This document shows positions 26,936-36,510 of a stretch of DNA of 64,000 nt, one piece after another. The position numbers and the translations under genes were made by a program. Below the pieces are notes generated by a model. The model saw only the letters and a program-made list of their open reading frames with translations. It was not told the DNA's origin and ran no database searches. Numbering within the stretch: position 1 is the first letter of the stretch; every line of letters begins with the position of its first letter. The DNA is from Glaciimonas sp. PCH181 (GTDB lineage: Bacteria > Pseudomonadota > Gammaproteobacteria > Burkholderiales > Burkholderiaceae_D): positions 2,232,001-2,296,000 of the forward strand of contig NZ_PYFP01000001.1 in NCBI RefSeq assembly GCF_003056055.1, in the 5' to 3' direction.

Positions 26936-28957
26936 ATGCTTAATATTGAAGAAGACATCGATAACCCACAGCTGTTTACGCATTTCGGTACTCCCAGTCC
27001 TTGCTGGAAGTTAACCACTGATAGTGATGCGCTGGAATTATCAGGCGACAAAGACATGGTGACCGTCGCCATCGAACTCTCCGCCGGTCAAGCCATGGAA
27101 GTAAGATCGATGACGGGCGTCACTTCTAGCCTGGCGCTTTCTGTGGCAATTTTCGGCAATCCTATAAGACTTCATCTGGTGGGGCGAAAAATCGATACTT
27201 GGCTATGGGGCGGGACTGCAGCACACTATGGCGACACTGACGCGGTAGCGAAGGATCTGGAAAGCAGCCTGACCTTTGCCGAGCAAGTCGTCTCTGAAGT
27301 AAATTCGCTGGTTGTCATCATCGACAGCGGCGGAAAAATCAAACGCTTCAATCGGCTCTGCGAAGAAGTTACCGGCGTCATGGAATCCGATGTCGTCGGC
27401 AAGAACGCATTAGATCTCTTTGTTAACGAGAAGCAGCGGGAAGACACACGCTCTAGCGTCGGTGACTTCTTCCGCAAAGAAAAAACCTACGAAACATTCC
27501 GTCCGATCAATACCAAAAAAGGTGTGCGCACCATTAGATGGCGCAACACGATTATTGAGTCCGGCAGCGGCGTACCCGAGAAATACCTGGTTTGTTCCGG
27601 CACCGATGTGACCGAAGAACTGCGGGCGCAAGAGCGGCTGGTCGAGATGGCCAATACCGACGTTTTGACCGGGCTGCCAAACCGCAACGCAATTCAGGAC
27701 AAAATCAGCGCGGCAGTCAGTGCACCTAATGCCGACTCCTTCGGGCTGATATTCCTCGATCTCGATAATTTCAAAAAAGTGAATGACCACTACGGCCATA
27801 TCACTGGCGATACACTGATTAAAGCCGTCTCCGTCGCCTTAGGTGGCTGTCTCAGCGAAAACGATGTGCTGGCGCGCCTGGGTGGCGATGAATTCTTGAT
27901 TATGGTCGCCAACCGCTCGCAGGCTGCCGTAGAAGCCACCGCTCAACGCATTCTTGAGCGGATGAAACTACCCTTCCAACTTCAGCGCGCAGAGGTTTAT
28001 TCCGGATGCTCGCTCGGGATTGCCATGTTCCCCGAACATGGGGCAAATCTCGAAGAATTGGTACGTAGCGCGGATACTGCAATGTATGTCGCAAAAGACG
28101 AAGGCAAACGCACGTATTGCGTGTTCTCGGCCGAGATGAACAAAAAAGTCAGCGAATATGTCTGGCTCGACACCAACATGCGCAATGCGCTGGCGGAAAA
28201 TCAATTCGAATTGTATTACCAGCCGAAAGTATCGCTTCTGACCGGAAAAGTAGATAGCGTCGAAGCATTGCTTCGCTGGAACCACCCGAAGCGCGGCTTC
28301 ATTCTGCCGGGTACATTTATTCCGTATGCAGAGGAATCAGGCCTGATTGTGCCGTTAGGACGCTGGGTAATGGACACTGCGGCGAAGCAAGCCGGCATTT
28401 GGAAAAAACAGGGACTAAACTTGCGTGTTGCCATCAATATATCGGCGCGGCAACTGCGTATCCCCACCATCATTGAAGACTTTACGAAGGCAATTTTGTC
28501 GAATGATCTGTCGCCTTCAATGGTCGACATTGAATTGACTGAAAGCTGTCTGATAGAAGATGAGAAATTGGCGCATCGGTTGATCCGCATGTTCCGCGAA
28601 CTTGGTGCGCAAGTACATCTGGATGACTTTGGTACGGGCTACTCTTCGCTGTCGCAACTGGCCCGTTTGCCGCTGGATGTGATCAAACTCGATGGCAGTT
28701 TTATTCAGTCAATTCATACAGATGCGAAAGCACAAGCGCTGGTGCGTTCGATGGTCGCAGTCGGTCATGAATTGAGCCTGAAAATAGTCGCAGAATGTGT
28801 CGAAACCCCTGAGCAAGCAGATTTCTTGCGTAATATCGGAATCGATTACGCGCAAGGTTATCTGTTCGCGAAACCAATGAAGCTATCGGACTTTAACGCC
28901 TGGATGCCGGCATCGTCGAGCAAAGTAGTTCGTCTGATTACCAAGCGCGTAAGCTGA
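26936..28957 (+). CDS. rpfR: RpfR-type DSF receptor, PAS-GGDEF-EAL c-di-GMP enzyme
   Basis: A 673-residue cytosolic protein. Residues 1 to about 100 (PQLFTHFGTPSPCWKLTTDSDALEL) match the N-terminal domain shared by Burkholderia RpfR and E. coli PdeR/Gmr, the part known in RpfR to contact RpfF. A PAS domain follows (about 110-225), the site that binds BDSF in RpfR. The GGDEF domain has an intact LGGDEFL and no RxxD inhibitory site before it. The EAL domain has EALLRW, NISARQL, ELTESCL and DDFGTGYSSL, all intact. Signal binding is expected to raise c-di-GMP hydrolysis. It faces an rpfF-like gene, which supports RpfR over plain PdeR. GAGAGAG precedes the start; a strong terminator follows. Confidence 0.88.
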   Translation: MLNIEEDIDNPQLFTHFGTPSPCWKLTTDSDALELSGDKDMVTVAIELSAGQAMEVRSMTGVTSSLALSVAIFGNPIRLHLVGRKIDTWLWGGTAAHYGDTDAVAKDLESSLTFAEQVVSEVNSLVVIIDSGGKIKRFNRLCEEVTGVMESDVVGKNALDLFVNEKQREDTRSSVGDFFRKEKTYETFRPINTKKGVRTIRWRNTIIESGSGVPEKYLVCSGTDVTEELRAQERLVEMANTDVLTGLPNRNAIQDKISAAVSAPNADSFGLIFLDLDNFKKVNDHYGHITGDTLIKAVSVALGGCLSENDVLARLGGDEFLIMVANRSQAAVEATAQRILERMKLPFQLQRAEVYSGCSLGIAMFPEHGANLEELVRSADTAMYVAKDEGKRTYCVFSAEMNKKVSEYVWLDTNMRNALAENQFELYYQPKVSLLTGKVDSVEALLRWNHPKRGFILPGTFIPYAEESGLIVPLGRWVMDTAAKQAGIWKKQGLNLRVAINISARQLRIPTIIEDFTKAILSNDLSPSMVDIELTESCLIEDEKLAHRLIRMFRELGAQVHLDDFGTGYSSLSQLARLPLDVIKLDGSFIQSIHTDAKAQALVRSMVAVGHELSLKIVAECVETPEQADFLRNIGIDYAQGYLFAKPMKLSDFNAWMPASSSKVVRLITKRVS

Positions 28958-29062
28958 TCGCTACAGAAACTGTCTATTTTTTAGGCATATTTTTTAGACA
29001 TATTTCTTAGGCATATTTCTCTCGCCATTTTGGTGAGATACCAAAAATCACCATGATCGTTT

Positions 29063-29100
29063 AAAAGCCCCGGAAGTCAGTGACTTTCCGAGGCTTTTTT
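29063..29100 (+). terminator. intrinsic terminator of rpfR
   Basis: AAAAGCC-C-CGGAA pairs with TTCCG-A-GGCTTTT around a short loop, with one mismatch and TTTTTT at the right end. On the other strand the A-run also gives T residues, so it may serve the convergent rpfF gene too, although rpfF ends about 100 bases away. Confidence 0.85.
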
Positions 29101-29205
29101 GCGTTGTATGTCGTCACGTCAATATCTGATCGATGGTGCTATGAAAGAGGCGATAGGCGAAGGAAAAATTGTCAACGTCGGCTTTTTGAATTCCGCATAT
29201 TGCAA

Positions 29206-30171
29206 TTAGTTGTTTGGGGGCGGTACGACGGATAGTATCGGACTAATAGTGCCTATCGGTCCCAAAGGAGCAGAACTTGACGGCGTTAGAACATCTTTAC
29301 TCGCAGTGGCCGCTGCCGGGGATTTACTGCCCCGCTTATTTTGCAGCAGTACCAACCGTTCCATGTAGGCAAGATCTTTCTCTTGCAACTGGAATGCGGA
29401 TTCGGCCCAATCTTCCGTAATATCCAGCAATTCAGTTTTCGTAATAGGCAAAACACGGCGACGGGTACGCAACATTGCACGAATACCGTTGAGTTTTGGC
29501 CGTACGCCATCAATAAAGGTACGCGTCGCCTTGTAGGCCTCTCCCTCATCAAACAAGCGATCAACCAAGCCTTTTTCGTGGTGCCAAACTGCGCTATGCG
29601 CCTCGCCGGTGCTAATCAACTGCTCGGCAAGTCGCATGTGCGCTTTGCGCGCGACCAACGAATAAGCTCCCATGCCGGGATATAAATTAAAGGCGATTTC
29701 CGGAAAACCCAATTTCGCATCTTTCTGCGCCAGTACGTATTCGTGCGCCAGCGCCGCTTCGAAGCCACCGCCCAGCGCAGTACCCTCGACCATCGCAATC
29801 GTGATGGCGCCCACGCCAAAGCCGTTCATTGCCTCGTATACGGCATCCACACAGGCGCGCGCATAGGCCATCAAAGGCGCACGTTCGCCAGAGCGAATGT
29901 GATGCGCAAAATAGGACAAATCGCCACCAACGTTATACAACCCCGGCACAGTCGAACCTGTGACCCAAAAATCGATCGGCAAATGAAAGGCGCGGGCAGC
30001 GCGCGTCAGGTTCGAGATATCTCTCAAAAGCTCCGGATTGAAGCAAGGCCGTGGATGGGCATGCAACATCATCCACATCACATTGCGTTCGGCTTCGTAC
30101 CACGCGGACATTTGGGAAAGCGTACCGGCTTCGATAAAACGTCGGGTTTTAGGATGATTGAGTAATGGCAT
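29206..30171 (-). CDS. rpfF: DSF-family signal synthase (crotonase fold) RpfF
   Basis: A 321-residue enoyl-CoA hydratase/crotonase-family protein of the RpfF type. RpfF makes cis-2-unsaturated fatty acid quorum signals from acyl-ACP by dehydration and thioester cleavage. The two catalytic glutamates are in place: E138 in EGTALGGGFEAALAHEYV and E158 in KLGFPEIAFNLYPGMGAYS, matching E141 and E161 of Xanthomonas RpfF. The N-terminus (NHPKTRRFIEAGTLSQMSAWYEAERNVMW) is also typical. The C-terminus has an extra Ser/Pro/Ala-rich tail (about 285-321) of unclear role. No strong ribosome-binding site precedes ATG 30171. It is convergent with the rpfR gene, forming a local signal-and-receptor module. 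Confidence 0.92.
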   Translation of the reverse strand: MPLLNHPKTRRFIEAGTLSQMSAWYEAERNVMWMMLHAHPRPCFNPELLRDISNLTRAARAFHLPIDFWVTGSTVPGLYNVGGDLSYFAHHIRSGERAPLMAYARACVDAVYEAMNGFGVGAITIAMVEGTALGGGFEAALAHEYVLAQKDAKLGFPEIAFNLYPGMGAYSLVARKAHMRLAEQLISTGEAHSAVWHHEKGLVDRLFDEGEAYKATRTFIDGVRPKLNGIRAMLRTRRRVLPITKTELLDITEDWAESAFQLQEKDLAYMERLVLLQNKRGSKSPAAATASKDVLTPSSSAPLGPIGTISPILSVVPPPNN

Positions 30172-31185
30172 TCAGAAACTAATCTAATAAAGGAGATACA
30201 AGTCGCAAAGTAGTGGCCAATACTGATATGGGTGAAACATAACAAATCAAATTTTCCGCATCTCCCCTGCCCTAAACTCAGGAAGAATCGGATCGCCTCC
30301 TATGACTATCTCTACCGATGATGCCACTGGCGACGCTGGTGAAGTTCATAATATTAGTAGTATTAGCTGGGAGGCTTTGAATAGGCGATGTTGCATGAAA
30401 ATTTAGATAGATAGGAAATGGCACAACAGCGGCAAGTAGCGCTTAACGTCCGAAAACAGGCAGGGCGTCGCGCGTATATTGCTGCATCATCGCTCAAAAT
30501 TACATCGCCTAGGGAAACAAAGCAAAAAACCAACGCCGTGCGCACATCAGATTTTCCACGCAGCAAAATGCGGACGCGTAAATCTTTTTTTATAGAACCT
30601 TTACGAGAGACATTGCACCTAAGCGCATTGTCAGAAATATCAGTAATCTTAGCAGTGTTATGACAACCAAATACGACCAGATTTTTTTAGGCGATTTCTA
30701 CGCGTACGCTCTTTCAATCATGCTGTACAACGATGCTCGCCATTTTTCAACGATTTTTATTTTACAACATTTCTAAATAGAAATTACATTCAAAAAATCG
30801 TGAATATATAAATCAGATCGCTAATACCACAAACTGCGAGCGGGACCCAAAACCGCCCCCTTACTCAAGCGCAGGCACGATTAATACCCTCTCCTGTCGC
30901 CGGTCGAGCCTCAAAATTAAACACTTTATCGACGCATCAAATGCGCTGTTTATCGAAAACCTTACCGGATCCGCAACGATGATTAACGTCATCGCATGTT
31001 CATAAACTCATACTGTAGAAATACTCTAACAAACATCAGACATTCAACCCTACTAAGCCACCCACGTGTGTTTTCGCTGCATTTTTTATTTTCTTCATGG
31101 CAATGAAACGATGGTATTTACCCTGATTTAAGCCCATCAAACGCGGTACACTTTCTCGTTGCCGCCATTGTCATAGAAACTACAT
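30172..31185. other. 1-kb intergenic region before the FUSC gene
   Basis: Lies between the divergent rpfF and FUSC-family genes. Frames of 67 codons (minus, 30363-30566) and 81 codons (plus, 30418-30663) overlap each other and look like neither coding sequence nor known proteins. The second half (about 30660-31180) is AT-rich. No RNA gene, repeat or clear operator was found. Confidence 0.4.
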
Positions 31186-33351
31186 ATGCACTACGCACTC
31201 GATCTTCGAACGTTTATATTTAGTCACTATTTTTACACAGGGCTGCGAATTGCTACAGGGGTGGTCGGGTTAACAATGTTGGTGCTGCCGTTCACCGATT
31301 TGCCGACCGCAATGACGATTTGTATAGGCGCACTATCGACTAGCCTGATGGATTTGCCTAGTCCTTTGCGGCACAAATTCAATGAAATGCTGTCCAGCGT
31401 TCTGCTATGTACAGCGGTGACGCTGATTATTAGTTTATGCGAACCTTTTCCTTATTTACTCAGCGTTATGCTGGTGTTGGTGACGTTTTTGGCTTGCATG
31501 ATGGTCGTGTATGGCAAAAAAGCGATGCCACTACAGTTCGCCGCGTTGTTTGCAATGACGCTGTCGATGGGCAATACCGCCTCTATCGCGGGGGCTTTTT
31601 TACATACTGGCGTGTTTCTGGCAGGCGGTTTGGTTTACCTGACGTATTCGATGGTGGTGTCGTGGTTTCTGCGGCGTCGCATTAAGCAACAAGTCTTGGC
31701 GGAGGCGTTGTTCGAGCTGGCACGCTATCTGGATATCAAGGCCGATTTTTACGACATGCACGTTGAACTTGGCAATCAGTTCAACCGCCTGGTGCGCCAG
31801 CAAATTGTACTGGCGGAGAAACAACAAGCATCCCGCGATCTGATTTTGCGCGGCCCCAAAAGTCAGCAAAACGCAATTCTGGTGCAAGTACATTTCGGTA
31901 TGTTCGATCTGTATGAACATATTCTCTCTACCCATACTGACTATCTCCAGCTACGCCAGCACTTTGCCGATGCAGATATTCTGACGTATTTCCGCGACTT
32001 GATTAACAAGGCCGCCAAGGATATCGAAACCATCGCCTACGCGATTACCCGCAAGCGCGCATCTTTCCGCACGGTGAGCTACAAGGCTGAATTGCGCGCA
32101 ATTGAAATAGAGCTGCAACAGCTACAGCAAGATAGTCTGGCCGGAAAAATGCCGGAAGAAGCGATGGCGTTATTGCGCGTTACGTATAATAAAATCCGCG
32201 ATACCGTCGACATGATCGACGAATTGCACCGCGCCACGCAGGGCACGCATGGCGAATTGCCAGAAATGCTGGGCTCGGACATGACGCCGTTCCTGACGCA
32301 GCAAAAGTATCAACTGGGTGTGTTGGTATCGAACTTACGCTGGCAATCGCCGGTATTTCGTTTTGCGATACGCGTTGCGATGGCGATTACGCTTGGTTTG
32401 GTGATCGCCGCGCATCTGCCCTACACATCGCACGGTTATTGGATAGTGCTGACGATTGCGATCATCATGAAGCCCACATTCAGCCAAACCAAACAACGCC
32501 GCGGAGATCGTCTGCTGGGGACCTTGATCGGCTGCGTAGCAACAGCGCTGATTCTGCATTTCGTCCACGAACCAGTCGCGCTGCTGGGATTTTTGTTTTT
32601 GGCGACGGTGGCTGCGCCCGCCTTCATTTACGTTAAATATCGCTACACGGCGATTGCTGCCAGTATGCAGATACTGCTACAGATCAATCTGGTGCTGCCG
32701 AGCAGCGGCCATGTCATCGGCGAACGCCTGATTGACACCATAATCGGCGCGGCCATCGCGACGGCTTTCAGCTTCGTGCTGCCAAGTTGGGAATATCGCA
32801 CGTTGCCGCAATTGATTCGCCGCGTGCTGGCGAGTAATCAGAAGTATCTGGAAGCGGCAAATAACATGCTGCAGGCAAAAACCCCTGACGATTTTATTTA
32901 TCGGGTTTGTCGCAAGCGGTTTCTGGATAGTATTGCTGATCTGGTGTCTACACTAGTCAGAATGTTGGATGAACCCGTCAGCAAACAGCGGGCCGCAGAA
33001 GAACTCAATCAATTTATCGTCCAAAATTATCTGATAATGGCGCACATCGCTGCGCTACGCTTGCTGCTGAAGCGGAATCAGGACAGTGTGCCGCAAACCG
33101 CGGTGAATGCGCTGTTGCAACAGGCTACGACGCATGTATGTTTATCGCTGACGCATGCTGAGCAGGTGCTTAATCCAAAGGCTGCATCGCCCTCACCTGC
33201 CGATGAACCGATCGTTGAGACCGTCGAGATAACCGCAGAGACAACCTTGTGGGCGGGCTGGTGGCCATTGCAAAAACGGATTGAATTGCTGTATCAGGAT
33301 GCTGACAAGATTTCCTTGCGCAGCGCTGACATTGGACGGATTTTGAATTAA
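31186..33351 (+). CDS. FUSC-family (YccS/AaeB-like) inner membrane protein
   Basis: A 721-residue membrane protein with the duplicated layout of the YccS/YhfK/AaeB group. The first membrane block is at about residues 15-160. A long cytosolic helical region follows (about 165-390), with a Gln/Glu-rich part (LRAIEIELQQLQQDSL). The second membrane block (about 395-540) carries the FUSC signature SHGYWIVLTIAIIMKPTFSQTKQRRGDRLLGTLIGC. A cytosolic C-terminal helical domain ends it. Relatives export aromatic acids or other small organic compounds, but the substrate here cannot be told. A terminator follows about 15 bases after the stop. Confidence 0.85.
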   Translation: MHYALDLRTFIFSHYFYTGLRIATGVVGLTMLVLPFTDLPTAMTICIGALSTSLMDLPSPLRHKFNEMLSSVLLCTAVTLIISLCEPFPYLLSVMLVLVTFLACMMVVYGKKAMPLQFAALFAMTLSMGNTASIAGAFLHTGVFLAGGLVYLTYSMVVSWFLRRRIKQQVLAEALFELARYLDIKADFYDMHVELGNQFNRLVRQQIVLAEKQQASRDLILRGPKSQQNAILVQVHFGMFDLYEHILSTHTDYLQLRQHFADADILTYFRDLINKAAKDIETIAYAITRKRASFRTVSYKAELRAIEIELQQLQQDSLAGKMPEEAMALLRVTYNKIRDTVDMIDELHRATQGTHGELPEMLGSDMTPFLTQQKYQLGVLVSNLRWQSPVFRFAIRVAMAITLGLVIAAHLPYTSHGYWIVLTIAIIMKPTFSQTKQRRGDRLLGTLIGCVATALILHFVHEPVALLGFLFLATVAAPAFIYVKYRYTAIAASMQILLQINLVLPSSGHVIGERLIDTIIGAAIATAFSFVLPSWEYRTLPQLIRRVLASNQKYLEAANNMLQAKTPDDFIYRVCRKRFLDSIADLVSTLVRMLDEPVSKQRAAEELNQFIVQNYLIMAHIAALRLLLKRNQDSVPQTAVNALLQQATTHVCLSLTHAEQVLNPKAASPSPADEPIVETVEITAETTLWAGWWPLQKRIELLYQDADKISLRSADIGRILN

Positions 33352-33364
33352 TTTCGCATGTATG

Positions 33365-33410
33365 GATGATGAAATCAGGCCTGCCACGCTGAATTCATCA
33401 TCGATTTTTC
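33365..33410 (+). terminator. intrinsic terminator of the FUSC gene
   Basis: GATGATGAAATCAG (33365-33378) pairs with CTGAATTCATCATC (33389-33402) with one mismatch around 10 bases, followed by GATTTTTC. It lies between the convergent FUSC and lactonase genes. Confidence 0.8.
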
Positions 33411-33427
33411 AGTAGGATAGCAAACCA

Positions 33428-34339
33428 TCAAACCAGAAAACGTCCTTCCGGCAAACCCCGTACATCTTCCAATACCACGCTAAAGATACCCCCGGAATGC
33501 GGCTGAAGCAGCAATGCTTCAGCCGATAAATCTTCTCGTGCAGTAGTCACAAACAAGGTCGACAATCCCGCACTGCCGAAAGCTACGCAACTGGGTTGTG
33601 AAACCGGAATCGTAACGATCCGGTCTACGCTGCCATCAGGAGCAAAGCGCACCACCCGATAGCCGCCCCACTGCGCGTTCCACAGATAACCCTCGCTGTC
33701 GATCGTTGAGCCGTCAGGCGAGCCCGGCTGATCGACCATATCCGTAAACAAACGGTCATTGCCGAAAGCAACTACCGGCGCAGCGCCATCCAATGCTTCA
33801 TAGTCGCAGCAGCGTATCGTATTGCTGATCGTGTCGCAGTAATACATGGTTGCGCCGTCTGGGCTAAAACAGATGCTATTGCTGATTGCCACCGGCGCCA
33901 GCGGCAAGCGTTCCAGCGTTAAATCGGTATTGAGACGATAGAAACTGCAAGTGGCAGCGCGATCCAGCGCATCGGTTTTGGTGCCGAATACAAAGCGCCC
34001 CTGACGGTCGCAGCGGCCATCATTGATGCGCGTAGTCAACAGCTCTGCCTCCACCGTCACAATCGGCGTCACCGCGCCGCTGGAAAAATTAAACCAGGCT
34101 AATTGCGATGCCAACCCTAGTAACAACCGGTCATCATTTGCCGTGAGCGCAAACGTTGCCAGCATTTCGGGCATTGCCCAGCTTTCCGTCTCGCCGCTAA
34201 CGGGCGTATGACACCACAGACGCGATGCCAGAATATCGGTCCACAGCAAGCGTCCGCTGCGCTCACACCACAGCACGCCTTCGCCGAGTAAATGCTGGCC
34301 ATCCAACAGCAAGCTGGCAGTTTTCATCGCGTTTATCAT
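33428..34339 (-). CDS. SMP-30/gluconolactonase-family sugar lactonase
   Basis: A 303-residue six-bladed beta-propeller of the SMP-30/LRE family. Relatives hydrolyse sugar-derived lactones with a divalent metal. Metal-site segments are visible: GEGVLW near the start, RINDGRCDRQGRFVFGTK, ISNSICFSPDGATMYYCDT and PDGSTIDSEGYLWNAQWGGYRVVRF. It follows the SDR gene by 23 bases on the same strand, with GAGGGG 6-7 bases before ATG 34339. A dehydrogenase followed by a lactonase is the pattern of oxidative pentose or hexose breakdown (aldose to lactone to aldonate). The exact sugar is not decided; relatives act on L-arabinose, D-xylose or D-galactose. Confidence 0.88.
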   Translation of the reverse strand: MINAMKTASLLLDGQHLLGEGVLWCERSGRLLWTDILASRLWCHTPVSGETESWAMPEMLATFALTANDDRLLLGLASQLAWFNFSSGAVTPIVTVEAELLTTRINDGRCDRQGRFVFGTKTDALDRAATCSFYRLNTDLTLERLPLAPVAISNSICFSPDGATMYYCDTISNTIRCCDYEALDGAAPVVAFGNDRLFTDMVDQPGSPDGSTIDSEGYLWNAQWGGYRVVRFAPDGSVDRIVTIPVSQPSCVAFGSAGLSTLFVTTAREDLSAEALLLQPHSGGIFSVVLEDVRGLPEGRFLV

Positions 34340-34362
34340 CTTTGCCCCTCAGCGTTATCGGA

Positions 34363-35154
34363 TTAAACCCAGCCGCCATCAACTATGAAATCTTGCGCGG
34401 TACACATTTTGCTGTCATCGGCCGCCAAAAACAGCGCCATGCGCGAAATATCCCCAGAATCCAGACGCGCTTTCAGACATTGCATTTGATCGATCTCACG
34501 TTCGCCAGCGTCATCCAGCCAAAGTTTGATCTGCTTCTCGGTCATTACCCAACCCGGCACCAACGTATTAACACGGATATTGTGAGGACCCAGATCACGC
34601 GCCAAAGAGCGCGTCAAACCTTGAATCGCCGCTTTAGAGGTCGTGTAGGCTGGCATGCCGCCGGTTTTATTTTTCCAGCTAATGGATCCCAGATTGATGA
34701 TCGAACCGCCGCCGAGTTTTTGCATATCGTCCATCACGGCTTGCGCTGCAAAAAACTGGTGCCGCAAATTGACCGCCATGCCGTTGTCCCAACTCGCGAC
34801 GGTGGTCTCGGCAATGCTATGGCGATGATCGTTGGCAGCGTTGTTGACCAGGATTGAAATCGGACCGAAATGATCACGCGCAGTGCTGATCGCAGCTTGT
34901 AGCGCGGGGATATCGCAGACATCGCATGGCAAAAAGAGCGGTACATGGCATTTCTGACCTGCGCCTTCCGCGGCAATGGCGGCGATTAGCTGCTCTGCGG
35001 CCTCTTGATTGCGGCCAAGAAAACTGACTTTGGCCCCTTGCGCGACAAATTGCGCCACCATATCAGCGCCGATCCCGGTTGTACCGCCACTAATCAGTAC
35101 GGTGCGGTCAGTCAGACTTGGATAGCTGGCGAAAGTTGTGTTCAGGTTTGTCAT
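34363..35154 (-). CDS. SDR-family sugar dehydrogenase
   Basis: A 263-residue classical short-chain dehydrogenase. It shows the NAD(P) motif ISGGTTGIGADM, an NNAAND motif, the catalytic Ser in GSIINLGSISW, the YTTSK catalytic Tyr-Lys pair in AYTTSKAAIQGLTRSLARDLGP, and the ending DFIVDGGWV. The C-terminal GGWV and the downstream lactonase point to an aldose 1-dehydrogenase such as a xylose or arabinose dehydrogenase, but sequence alone does not prove the substrate. It is divergent from a LysR-type regulator of the sugar-responsive GbpR kind, which probably controls it across the 222-base gap. Confidence 0.85.
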   Translation of the reverse strand: MTNLNTTFASYPSLTDRTVLISGGTTGIGADMVAQFVAQGAKVSFLGRNQEAAEQLIAAIAAEGAGQKCHVPLFLPCDVCDIPALQAAISTARDHFGPISILVNNAANDHRHSIAETTVASWDNGMAVNLRHQFFAAQAVMDDMQKLGGGSIINLGSISWKNKTGGMPAYTTSKAAIQGLTRSLARDLGPHNIRVNTLVPGWVMTEKQIKLWLDDAGEREIDQMQCLKARLDSGDISRMALFLAADDSKMCTAQDFIVDGGWV

Positions 35155-35376
35155 GCTGTGGGATCCTTTTACGGTGTGTAGGGCGGCGCGGACAGACTGA
35201 TCGCCGAAATTATAAGCATAGTGTAAAGAGTGCTGCGATATCTTTCTAATGAATTTTTATGCCGTTTCAATACTGAATTTGGTATCATTTTGGCCTAATG
35301 AGGGTACAGTTAGGCGATGGCTGAACAGCCGTTGAACCCTAGTTGAAAAACGATAATAAAACCATCCGGGACGAGA

Positions 35377-36324
35377 ATGTCAAATAGCGATAACAACTGG
35401 TTTCTCCGCGCGCGCCTCAAAACACGTCAGCTTTTGCTGTTAATCGCGCTAGACGAAGAGCGCAATATCCATCGGGCAGCCGAGGCGTTGAACATGACAC
35501 AACCGGCGGCTTCCAAGCAATTGAAGGATTTGGAAGACATGCTGGACGTGCAATTATTTGAACGTTTGCCACGTGGTATGCGTCCGACTATTTATGGCGA
35601 GGCGATGATTCGTCATTCGCGTATGGCGCTGACTAGTCTGTCGCAAGCGCATGATGACATCACAGCGTTGAAGTCCGGTTTGTCGGGGCAGGTTGATGTG
35701 GGAGCGATTCTGACGCCGGGGATGAATTTGGTACCTGCGGCGATTGCGAGTGTGAAGCAGCATTCGCCGATGTTGCGGATCGGGATTGAAATCGAGAGTA
35801 GCAATATCCTGCTAGAGCGGATGCAGCGCGGGTCGCTGGATTTTATGGTGGCGCGGATTTTGGATGCTGAGGATAACGGGAATCTGGATCTGGAGTATGA
35901 GGAGCTGGCTGATGAGCCGGTATGTGCGGTTGCCCGGATTGATCATCCTTTGCGGAATGTTTCCAATTTGCAACTAAAAGATATTGCGGGGGCTGGGTGG
36001 ATACTGTCGCCGCGCGGTAGTATTTTGCGGCATCGCAGCGATATGATGTTTCATAAGAATGGCTTGCCGCCGCCGACTAATGTTGTTGATACCACTGCTG
36101 CGTTGGCGATTATTAGTTTGTTGCAGCAGACGGATTTTTTACATGTGATGCCGGTTGAGGTGTCGCGGTTTTATGCGCAGTTGAATGTGTTGGCGATTTT
36201 GCCAATTGAGTTGCCGTGCAAGATGGATGGGTTTGGCATTATTACGCGGCGTAATCAGATTTTATCGCCGGGGGCGAAGATTTTGCAGCAGGCTATTCGG
36301 GAAGCGGCTAAGACTATTTATTAA
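35377..36324 (+). CDS. LysR-family regulator, GbpR-like
   Basis: A 315-residue LysR-type activator or repressor. The helix-turn-helix is at about 14-75 (LLLLIALDEERNIHRAAEALNMTQPAASKQLKDLEDMLDVQLFERLPRGMRPT), followed by the effector-binding domain. The start resembles the GbpR subgroup, which responds to sugars and controls sugar uptake and oxidation genes. Its divergent placement beside a sugar dehydrogenase and lactonase fits that role, which remains inference. Codon use in its second half shifts towards G-rich third positions (many GCG, TTG and GGG codons), unlike the neighbouring genes. Confidence 0.9.
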   Translation: MSNSDNNWFLRARLKTRQLLLLIALDEERNIHRAAEALNMTQPAASKQLKDLEDMLDVQLFERLPRGMRPTIYGEAMIRHSRMALTSLSQAHDDITALKSGLSGQVDVGAILTPGMNLVPAAIASVKQHSPMLRIGIEIESSNILLERMQRGSLDFMVARILDAEDNGNLDLEYEELADEPVCAVARIDHPLRNVSNLQLKDIAGAGWILSPRGSILRHRSDMMFHKNGLPPPTNVVDTTAALAIISLLQQTDFLHVMPVEVSRFYAQLNVLAILPIELPCKMDGFGIITRRNQILSPGAKILQQAIREAAKTIY

Positions 36325-36510
36325 GTTTGGGTAATCCGCGGTTGCGGAGGGCTTAGATCGTTTTGTTTTAGCTGATTTTGCGAGTTGAGGTCATGGAAGC
36401 GGTTTGATTTAAGCAAAGATATAGCGTTGCGTTTATAGTTTCCTCTGAAAGAAGTTGTTTTAGATTTGGATTAGGTGCGGGAGCGTTGCGGTTATTAGGT
36501 TGGGTTGTAA

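Noticed and set aside
30363..30663. Overlapping short frames in the 1-kb gap before the FUSC gene
   Set aside because: The two frames overlap on opposite strands, lack recognisable products, and have no clear start signals.
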